Source: CAYVUV01 sp964455095 (GTDB lineage Bacteria > Desulfobacterota > Binatia > HRBIN30 > CADEER01). From it: 21,647 bases of DNA. The stretch covers positions 1 to 21,647 of the forward strand of contig CAYVUV010000316.1 in NCBI GenBank assembly GCA_964455095.1, written 5' to 3'. Below, piece after piece: positions 9,055-16,466 of the stretch. The number at the start of each line of letters is the position of its first letter. The stretch's first letter is position 1. The translations under genes were made by a program, and so were the position numbers. The notes under the pieces are model-generated. The model made no database searches. It was not told the origin of the DNA and saw only the letters and a program-made list of their open reading frames with translations.

Positions 9055-10185
9055 TCAGCTCGCCTCGGGTCTGCCGATGGCTTCGAGGAACTTCTCGTGG
9101 ATGATCTCGCAGGCCAGGCGGTAGAGCTGGTCGCGGTCCTTGTGCTGGGCGAGAAAGCCGATCGGGATCTGGAATCCCCCCTTGTCGCGCGCGTTGCCGC
9201 CGCCGTAGTGCGAGCCGCGCTCTTCGTCGATGCCGAAGGCGCGCTTGAGAAAGCCGTCGGGGTTGATGGTGTCGCTGCGCGTGCGCAGCGAGCCGTCGAC
9301 GGTGCGGCCGTCGACGATGCCGAACACCAGCACGGTGTCGATGCCGGCGCGCGAGAGCAGGAAGTCCGCCGCCTGCGGGATGCCGTCGCGGTGCTCCTTG
9401 CGCACGAAGCCGACGTCGCTGAACAGGAAGTTATCATATACACGCCGCCGCTCGAGCGCGGCCTGGATCATGTCCATCACCGCCGGGCTCAGCGACTGGG
9501 CCGAGATCTTGCGCAACAGCGCCTGATCGACCGCCGGAAACAGAAACGCCGCGCCTTCGAAATCGAGCCGCGTGGCCTCGAGCAGCAGGCGCGTGTCGGA
9601 GCGAATGCCGTGCATGAGCGCGGTGGCGAGCTTGACGTGGTCGGGGTCGTTGGGGTTCAGCCCCTCGGGCAGCGCGCAGCGCAGGTACTCGGCGAAGATG
9701 CCGCAGGTCGAGCCGGCGTCCTCGCGCACATCGACGAACTCGGCCGGCATCTCGCCGAGCTTCTTGTGGTGGTCGACGAAGGCGAGAAAGGTCTTGCCGG
9801 CCAGCTCGGCCTGGATCGGCGTCTCCGTGCGCTGCGTGTCGACGAATGCGTAGAGCGAGTACGGCTGCAGGTCGAAGCGCGCGTCATAGAGCTGCAGGTC
9901 GAGCTCGAGCTGTTTCACCAGCGCGCGGTTCTCCTGGTGGCTGACCTCGAAGAACGACAGCAGCGTCGCGTCGATGTCGTACAGACGGGCGAGCTGGCGC
10001 AGTGCCAGCCCGGAGGCGATGTTGTCCGGATCGGGATAGCCGGTCAGCAGGATCAGCAACCGCTCGCCGCGGTGCTTGGCGAGCGCCGCCGCCAGCTCGC
10101 TCCAGCGCGGCACGCCGTCGACCGGCTCGGGGCGTTTGACCGGCCGCAAACGCGGCTCGGTGAGAGACTCCGCTCGTTCTGCCAT
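9055..10185 (-). CDS. DHH/DHHA1-family phosphoesterase (NrnA-like), variant motifs
   Basis: The 376-residue protein has the DHH phosphoesterase plan: motif I PDPDNIAS (D52, D54), motif II VDTQ (D116), motif III VDHHKK (138-140), a motif IV-like EDAGSTCG (D156), and a C-terminal DHHA1 domain with VDGSLRTRSD. Relatives such as NrnA cleave nanoRNA and 3'-phosphoadenosine 5'-phosphate; others degrade cyclic dinucleotides. Two oddities are visible. The His that usually precedes motif I is a Thr (T48), and the DHHA1 GGH signature reads GGGNARDKGG. Metal ligands otherwise remain, so activity is likely but the substrate is open. It lies downstream of serS on the same strand with a 74-bp gap. No Shine-Dalgarno is evident. 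Confidence 0.85.
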   Translation of the reverse strand: MAERAESLTEPRLRPVKRPEPVDGVPRWSELAAALAKHRGERLLILLTGYPDPDNIASGLALRQLARLYDIDATLLSFFEVSHQENRALVKQLELDLQLYDARFDLQPYSLYAFVDTQRTETPIQAELAGKTFLAFVDHHKKLGEMPAEFVDVREDAGSTCGIFAEYLRCALPEGLNPNDPDHVKLATALMHGIRSDTRLLLEATRLDFEGAAFLFPAVDQALLRKISAQSLSPAVMDMIQAALERRRVYDNFLFSDVGFVRKEHRDGIPQAADFLLSRAGIDTVLVFGIVDGRTVDGSLRTRSDTINPDGFLKRAFGIDEERGSHYGGGNARDKGGFQIPIGFLAQHKDRDQLYRLACEIIHEKFLEAIGRPEAS

Positions 10186-10259
10186 GGGCGGACGCTAGCA
10201 CAAACACTTTCCCTGTCCACGGCACCCCGCCGCGCACACGCCGGCGCGCAGGTGACGGG

Positions 10260-11537
10260 TCAGGTGACCGGCACGAGGCGTTCGATGCCGCCCATGTAGG
10301 GCCGCAGGACCGCGGGGATCAGCACGCTGCCGTCGGCCTGCTGATAGGTCTCGAGCACGGCGATCATCACCCGCGGCAGCGCCAGGCCGGAGCCGTTGAG
10401 GGTGTGGACGAGCTCGGGTTTGGCGCCCGGCGCGGGGCGATAGCGAATGCCGGCGCGACGGGCCTGAAAGTCGCGGAACCCCGAGCACGAGCTGACCTCG
10501 AGCCACTCGGCGCATCCCGGTGCCCAGACCTCGACATCGAACTTGATCGCCGCGACGAAGCTCAGATCGCCGGTGCACATCTGCACCACGCGGTGGCGCA
10601 GGCCGAGTCGCCGGCAGACGTCCTCGGCGTCGTCGAGCAAGCGCTCCAGCTCGACATCCGAGGTGTCGGGCGCCACCAGCTTCACCATCTCCACCTTGTC
10701 GAACTGGTGCCCGCGTTTGATCCCCCGCACGTCGCGGCCGGCCGACATCTTCTCGCGCCGGAAGCACGGCGTGTACGCGACGTGGTAGATCGGCAGCTGC
10801 GCGGCCTCGAGCACCTCTTCGCGGTAGAGGTTGGTCACCGGCACCTCGGCGGTGGGGATGAACCAGTAATCCTCTTCGATGTCGCGGTACAGGGTGTCGC
10901 CGAACTTGGGCAGGTTCCCCGTGCCGACCAGGCACTCGCGCTTGACCATCGCCGGCGGGTACACCTCGCGGTAGCCGTGCTCGTTGACGTGCAGGTCGAG
11001 CATCCAGCTGATCAGCGCCCGCTGCAGCTTGGCGCCGGCGCCGGTCAGCACGTAGAAGCGCGAGCCGGAGATCTTCACCCCGCGCGCGAAGTCGATCACG
11101 CCGAGCGTCTCGCCGAGATCCCAATGCGGCCGCGGGGCGAAGTCGTAGCGGCGTTCTTCGCCGACCACCCGCACGATGGTGTTGGCGCTCTCGTCCGGCC
11201 CCACCGGCACCGACGGGTGCGGCACGTTCGGCAGCTCCAGCATGGCGGTTTCGAAGGTCGCTTCGCACGCCGCTGTGCGCTGCTCGAGGGCGGTGATCTC
11301 GTCGCCGAGGGCGCGCATCGCCGCCACCAGCGGCGCGCGCTCCTCCGCCGACTGGCGGCCAATCGTGCGCGAAGTCTCGGCGCGCTGCGCCCGCAGCCGC
11401 TCCAGCTCGGTGATCGCCGCGCGCCGTTCGGCGTCGGCCGCCAGCACGGCGTCGACCTGTGCGGCCGGCACGCCGACCTTGGCCAGCTCGCCCTTGACCC
11501 AATCGGGCTGCTCGCGAATGAGGCGAATGTCCAGCAT
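10260..11537 (-). CDS. serS: Seryl-tRNA synthetase
   Basis: The 425-residue class II synthetase charges tRNA-Ser and tRNA-Sec with serine. Residues about 1-110 form the N-terminal helical arm (coiled coil rich in Glu, Arg, Ala) that contacts the long variable arm of tRNA-Ser. The catalytic core shows the serine-binding motif TAEVPVTN, class II motif 2 CFRREKMSAGRDVRGIKRGHQFDKVEM (start and key residues FRRE and HQFDK), and motif 3 NGSGLALPRVMIAVLE with its invariant Arg. Length is normal for bacterial SerRS. The ATG at 11537 starts the canonical MLDIRLIRE terminus; no strong ribosome-binding site precedes it. It is flanked downstream by the DHH gene and upstream by the yraN-like gene, all on the minus strand. 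Confidence 0.97.
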   Translation of the reverse strand: MLDIRLIREQPDWVKGELAKVGVPAAQVDAVLAADAERRAAITELERLRAQRAETSRTIGRQSAEERAPLVAAMRALGDEITALEQRTAACEATFETAMLELPNVPHPSVPVGPDESANTIVRVVGEERRYDFAPRPHWDLGETLGVIDFARGVKISGSRFYVLTGAGAKLQRALISWMLDLHVNEHGYREVYPPAMVKRECLVGTGNLPKFGDTLYRDIEEDYWFIPTAEVPVTNLYREEVLEAAQLPIYHVAYTPCFRREKMSAGRDVRGIKRGHQFDKVEMVKLVAPDTSDVELERLLDDAEDVCRRLGLRHRVVQMCTGDLSFVAAIKFDVEVWAPGCAEWLEVSSCSGFRDFQARRAGIRYRPAPGAKPELVHTLNGSGLALPRVMIAVLETYQQADGSVLIPAVLRPYMGGIERLVPVT

Positions 11538-11588
11538 CCGCTGCGGTTAGCACGAAGCCCGCAGCGAGTGAAGTTCGCCCGCGCCACC

Positions 11589-11957
11589 TCAGAGCGGCAG
11601 CTCGAAGGCGTTCTGCACCAGCTCGCAGCGCACCCGCCCCTGTTCCCACCACACGCCGACGACATCAAAGCGGGCGGCGCGATCCTGCAGGCGATGCTCG
11701 ACCAGGAAGTGCTGCGCGGCGCGGCTCACCTGGCGCTGCTTGCGCGGGTCGACCGCCTCGAATGGCGTGCCGAAGCCAGCGCCGCGCCGCGTCTTGACCT
11801 CGACGAAGACGACGGTCTCGCCGTCGAGCGCGACCAGATCGACCTCACCGGCCGGGCAGCGATAGTTGCGCGCCAGGATCACGTAGCGCCGGCCGCGCAG
11901 CAGCTGCTCCGCCGCGCGTTCGCCTTCGGCGCCGAGAATCTGCCGTGCATCCGGCAT
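11589..11957 (-). CDS. YraN / UPF0102 family endonuclease-like protein
   Basis: This 122-residue protein matches the UPF0102 (YraN) family, small proteins with a PD-(D/E)xK-type nuclease fold and no settled function. The family pattern is clear: LGAEGERAAEQLL near the start, ARNYRCPAGEVDLVALDGETVVFVEVKTR in the centre (E and D of GEVDL, then ExK in VEVKTR), and RFDVVGV near the end. The catalytic-looking D, E and K are all kept, which suggests an active metal-dependent nuclease. The ATG at 11957 puts the conserved block about 10 residues in, as usual; a GTG at 12008 would add 17 residues of no evident conservation. The stop lies 51 bp upstream of serS on the same strand. It is divergent from gatC. 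Confidence 0.9.
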   Translation of the reverse strand: MPDARQILGAEGERAAEQLLRGRRYVILARNYRCPAGEVDLVALDGETVVFVEVKTRRGAGFGTPFEAVDPRKQRQVSRAAQHFLVEHRLQDRAARFDVVGVWWEQGRVRCELVQNAFELPL

Positions 11958-12049
11958 GCGGGCGCGGATCGTATCGCCGCACGCGGCGCCCGGCAACCGC
12001 GCCGCCACACCGCGTTGAACGCCCCAGACCCCTGTGTTAGACGCTCGGC

Positions 12050-12337
12050 ATGGCGATCACGCGCGACGAAGTGCGGCGCATTGCGCTGCTCGCCCGCCTG
12101 GCGCTGGACGAAGAGGAAGAGATCGCCCTCACCGGCCATCTCGACCACATCCTGACCCACTTCCAGCGCCTGACCGAGCTCGACACCAGCGGCGTCGAGC
12201 CGACCGCGCATATCGCGGCCATGGAGACGCCGTTCCGCGACGACGTCGTTGCCAATCAGCCGGCGGTGGAGTCCTGGCTCGCCAATGCGCCGTCGCGCGA
12301 CGGCCCCTTCTTCAAGGTTCCCAAGATCATCGAGTGA
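12050..12337 (+). CDS. gatC: Aspartyl/glutamyl-tRNA amidotransferase subunit C
   Basis: The 95-residue GatC is the small structural subunit that wraps around GatA and stabilises the GatCAB complex. GatCAB converts Glu-tRNA(Gln) and/or Asp-tRNA(Asn) to the correct amidated forms. The family signatures are ITRDEVRRIALLARLAL at the start, a central LDTSGVEPTAH, and a C-terminal FFKVPKIIE. The ATG at 12050 has no recognisable Shine-Dalgarno sequence. It is the first gene of the cluster gatC-gatA-gatB-cysK; gatA begins 75 bp later, after a short TGAGCC/GGCTCA inverted repeat that overlaps the gatC stop. Confidence 0.95.
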   Translation: MAITRDEVRRIALLARLALDEEEEIALTGHLDHILTHFQRLTELDTSGVEPTAHIAAMETPFRDDVVANQPAVESWLANAPSRDGPFFKVPKIIE

Positions 12338-12412
12338 GCCGCCGGCGGCGCGGGCTCACCGCGGCGCCCCCGCTGCTGCCCCGCGCTTCCATCCGGCGAC
12401 GTTTGCCACACC

Positions 12413-13885
12413 ATGAGCGAGCTGACCGACCTGACCATCGACGAGGCACACCGGCGCCTCACCGCGCGGAAGATCAGCGCCACCGAGCTGACACGCGCGG
12501 CGCTGGCGCGCATCGAGCGCACCGAGCCGGCCCTGCACAGCTTCATCACCGTGACGCCCGAGACCGCCCTCGCCCAGGCCGCCGCGGCCGACGCGCAGCT
12601 GGCGAGCGGCGCGCCGGTGGGGCCGCTGTGCGGCATCCCGGTGGCGATCAAGGACATCATCCTCACGCGCGGCATCCGCACCACCGCCGGCTCGAAGATC
12701 CTCGAACCGTTCATCGCCCCGTACGACGCCACCGTCACGCGCCGCCTGCTCGAGGCCGGCGCGGTCTGCGTCGGCAAGGCCAACTGCGACGAGTTCGCCA
12801 TGGGCTCGTCGAACGAGAACTCGGCCTACGGACCGGCGCACAATCCCTGGGACCTCACGCGCGTGCCCGGCGGCTCGTCGGGCGGCTCGGCGGCGGCGGT
12901 GGCAGCGCGCCAGGCACTCGGTTCGCTCGGCACCGATACGGGCGGCTCGATCCGCCAGCCCGCGGCGTGCTGTGGCGTGGTCGGCATCAAGCCGACCTAC
13001 GGACGCGTCAGCCGCTACGGCGTCATCGCCTACGCCTCGTCGCTCGACCAGGTCGGCCCGTTCGGCCGCACCGTGGCCGATTGCGCCCACCTGCTGCAGG
13101 TCATCGCCGGCCACGACCGGCTCGATTCGACCTCGGTGAACCAACCCGTGCCGGCTTACGGGGCCGCGCTCGCAAAGGGCGTAAAGGGTTTGCGCCTCGG
13201 CTTGCCGAAGGAATACTTCGTCGACGGCACGCAGCCCGAGGTCGCCGCCGCCGTGCGCGCCGCGGTGCGCCAGCTCGAAGGGCTCGGCGCGGTGATCGAA
13301 GAAGTGTCGCTGCCGCACACCGACTACGCCATCGGCGCCTACTACTTGATCGCCACGGCCGAGGCGAGCTCGAACCTGGCGCGCTACGACGGCACCCGCT
13401 ACGGCCTGCGCGCCGGCGAGGGCGAGGGCCTGCTCGGCATGTATCAGCAGACGCGCGCGCAGGGTTTCGGCGCCGAGGTCAAGCGCCGCATCATGCTCGG
13501 CACCTACGCGCTGTCGGCCGGCTACTACGACGCCTACTACCTCAAGGCCCAACAGGTCCGCACGCTGATCCGGCGCGACTTCGACGCCGCCTTCGCGCGC
13601 TGCGACGCGCTGTTGACACCGACCGCGCCGACCACCGCCTTCCGCCTCGGTGAGAAGGCGAGCGATCCGCTGCAGATGTACCTGTCGGACATCTTCACCA
13701 TTTCCGTCAACCTGGCCGGGCTGCCCGGCCTCTCCCTGCCCTGTGGCTTCGATGCGGCCGGGCTGCCGATCGGCTTGCAGCTCGTCGGCCGCCCGTTCGA
13801 CGAGGCGACGCTGTTCACCGTCGCCCACGCCTACGAGCAGGCCACCGAGTGGCACCGCCGCGCGCCGGCGCTGCCAGGGGCGTGA
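12413..13885 (+). CDS. gatA: Aspartyl/glutamyl-tRNA amidotransferase subunit A (amidase)
   Basis: GatA (490 residues) is the amidase subunit that frees ammonia from glutamine or asparagine and feeds it to GatB. It carries the amidase-signature triad in the usual places: K80 in PVAIKD, the cis-Ser S155 in GGSSGGS, and nucleophile S179 in TDTGGSIRQPA, one residue offset from the well-studied staphylococcal enzyme. The C-terminal substrate loop LPTAPTTAF-like segment reads LTPTAPTTAFRLGEK. Length is typical. No clear ribosome-binding site precedes the ATG. The stop is overlapped by an alternative GTG start of gatB (GTGA), pointing to coupled translation. Confidence 0.97.
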   Translation: MSELTDLTIDEAHRRLTARKISATELTRAALARIERTEPALHSFITVTPETALAQAAAADAQLASGAPVGPLCGIPVAIKDIILTRGIRTTAGSKILEPFIAPYDATVTRRLLEAGAVCVGKANCDEFAMGSSNENSAYGPAHNPWDLTRVPGGSSGGSAAAVAARQALGSLGTDTGGSIRQPAACCGVVGIKPTYGRVSRYGVIAYASSLDQVGPFGRTVADCAHLLQVIAGHDRLDSTSVNQPVPAYGAALAKGVKGLRLGLPKEYFVDGTQPEVAAAVRAAVRQLEGLGAVIEEVSLPHTDYAIGAYYLIATAEASSNLARYDGTRYGLRAGEGEGLLGMYQQTRAQGFGAEVKRRIMLGTYALSAGYYDAYYLKAQQVRTLIRRDFDAAFARCDALLTPTAPTTAFRLGEKASDPLQMYLSDIFTISVNLAGLPGLSLPCGFDAAGLPIGLQLVGRPFDEATLFTVAHAYEQATEWHRRAPALPGA

Positions 13886-13902
13886 GCGCGGCAGAGTTGT
13901 GC

Positions 13903-15345
13903 ATGGACTACGAAGCGGTCATCGGACTCGAAGTACACGCCGAGATGCTCACGGCGTCGAAGATCTTCTGCGCCTGCTCGGCCAAGTTCGGCGCCGGGCC
14001 GAACGCCAACACCTGCCCGCTGTGCCTCGGCATGCCCGGCGTGTTGCCGGTGTTGAACCGGAGCGTGGTCGAGTTCGCCATTCGCGCCGGCCTCGCCACG
14101 CACTGCTCGATTGCGCCGGTCAGCCGCTGGGCGCGCAAGAACTACTTCTACCCCGACCTTCCCAAGGGCTATCAGATCAGCCAGTACGAGCTGCCGATCT
14201 GTCTCGCCGGGCGCATCGACATCCTCGTCGACGGGCAGCCCAAGTCGGTGCGCCTGACCCGCATCCACATGGAGGAGGACACCGGCAAGAACATCCACGA
14301 CGCGCACGGCGACGCCAGCCTGGTCGACTACAACCGCTGCGGCGTGCCGCTGCTCGAAATCGTCAGCGAGCCCGACATCCGTTCGCCCGCCGAAGCGGTC
14401 GCCTACCTGCGCAAGCTGCGCGCGATTCTGCAGTATCTCGAAGTCTGCGACGGCAACATGGAGGAAGGCAGCTTCCGCTGCGACGCCAACATCTCGGTGC
14501 GGCGGCGCGGCGACGACACGCTCGGCACCCGCGCCGAGGTCAAGAACATGAACTCCTTCCGCTCCGTCGAGCGCGCGGTCGAGTTCGAGATCAAGCGCCA
14601 GATCGCCGTGGTCGAGAGCGGCGAGCGCGTCGTACAGGAGACGCGCCTGTGGGACGCCGACCGCGCCCACACGCGCTCGATGCGCTCGAAGGAGCACGCG
14701 CACGACTACCGCTATTTCCCCGACCCCGACCTGCTGCCGCTGGTGGTGTCGCAGGAGTGGGTCGAGTCCGTGCGCCGCACGCTGCCCGAGCTGCCCGACG
14801 CCCGGCGCGCGCGCTTTGCCCGTGACTACGGCATTCCCGAATACGACGCCGAGGTGCTGACAGCGCGCAAGGACCTGGCCGACTACTACGAAGCGGCCGT
14901 GCAGGCCGGCGGCAACCCCAAGGCGTTGAGCAACTGGGTGATGGGCGACGTGCTGCGCGTCGTGCGCGAGCGTAAGCTCGACGACGCGCTGGTGATCGAC
15001 GAGTGGCCGGTAGCGGCGGCGCATCTCGCCGCGCTGGTGCGGCTCATCGACGATGGCCAGATCAGCGGCAAGATCGCCAAGACCGTCTTCGAAGAAATGG
15101 TCAGCACCGGCCACGATCCGGCCCGCATTGTCGCGGAGCAGGGTTTGAGTCAGGTCAGCGACGACTCGTCGATTCTCGCCGCGGTCAAGGCCGTGCTCGA
15201 CGCCAACGCCGCCAAGGTGGCGGAGTACCGCGGCGGCAAGGACAAGCTGTTCGGCTTCTTCGTCGGGCAGGTGATGAAGGCCACGCAGGGCAAGGCCAAT
15301 CCGCAGAAGTTGAACGAGCTGCTCAAAGAGCAGCTCGACGGCTGA
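13903..15345 (+). CDS. gatB: Aspartyl/glutamyl-tRNA amidotransferase subunit B
   Basis: GatB (480 residues) holds the kinase-like site that activates the misacylated tRNA with ATP and then amidates it. The N-terminal YEAVIGLEVHAEM motif is diagnostic. The CACS and CPLCLG cysteines form the usual zinc site, and the conserved runs RIHMEEDTGKN, LVDYNRCGVPLLEIVSEPD and NMEEGSFRCDANIS follow. The C-terminal YqeY-like tRNA-binding tail (about 330-480) ends NPQKLNELLKEQLDG. The ATG at 13903 fits the family start. An in-frame GTG at 13882, overlapping the gatA stop as GTGA, would add seven residues and cannot be ruled out. It sits between gatA (17 bp) and cysK (91 bp). Confidence 0.97.
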   Translation: MDYEAVIGLEVHAEMLTASKIFCACSAKFGAGPNANTCPLCLGMPGVLPVLNRSVVEFAIRAGLATHCSIAPVSRWARKNYFYPDLPKGYQISQYELPICLAGRIDILVDGQPKSVRLTRIHMEEDTGKNIHDAHGDASLVDYNRCGVPLLEIVSEPDIRSPAEAVAYLRKLRAILQYLEVCDGNMEEGSFRCDANISVRRRGDDTLGTRAEVKNMNSFRSVERAVEFEIKRQIAVVESGERVVQETRLWDADRAHTRSMRSKEHAHDYRYFPDPDLLPLVVSQEWVESVRRTLPELPDARRARFARDYGIPEYDAEVLTARKDLADYYEAAVQAGGNPKALSNWVMGDVLRVVRERKLDDALVIDEWPVAAAHLAALVRLIDDGQISGKIAKTVFEEMVSTGHDPARIVAEQGLSQVSDDSSILAAVKAVLDANAAKVAEYRGGKDKLFGFFVGQVMKATQGKANPQKLNELLKEQLDG

Positions 15346-15436
15346 CGGGGGGGCGCCGCGGCCGCTTGTGCTCGCGGCGCGACGACGCTAGTGGGACCGA
15401 AACGGCCCCGGCAGACGGGCCGACGGGAGGACGCAG

Positions 15437-16369
<933 letters not shown>

Positions 16370-16466
16370 GCGGCCCCGCGCAGCCGAGTAACTTGACTTT
16401 GCCGACCCGGTTTGGCGAAACTGCCCGCCGGTCGTGTCGCGCGCGGGGAACAGAACGGAGGACGGG

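Noticed and set aside
7330..10299. A 989-residue open frame on the plus strand spanning the transporter gene, the repeat region and the DHH gene.
   Set aside because: It is Arg-rich throughout, reads out of frame with the permease gene and antisense to the DHH gene, and shows no domain.
12015..12043. Possible gatC promoter TTGAAC, 17 bases, TAGACG.
   Set aside because: The -10 matches only three of six positions and lacks the final T. It is mentioned in the leaderless finding but is too weak to annotate.
12335..12358. TGAGCC/GGCTCA inverted repeat just after gatC as a terminator or attenuator.
   Set aside because: Only a 6-bp stem with a 12-base loop and no T-tract, expected by chance in GC-rich DNA and placed inside a likely operon.
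16393..16422. TTGACT followed at 18 bases by GAAACT, upstream of the propeller gene.
   Set aside because: The -35 is good but no acceptable -10 lies at 16-18 bases. A sigma-54 reading of the nearby TGGC/TGC also fails on spacing.
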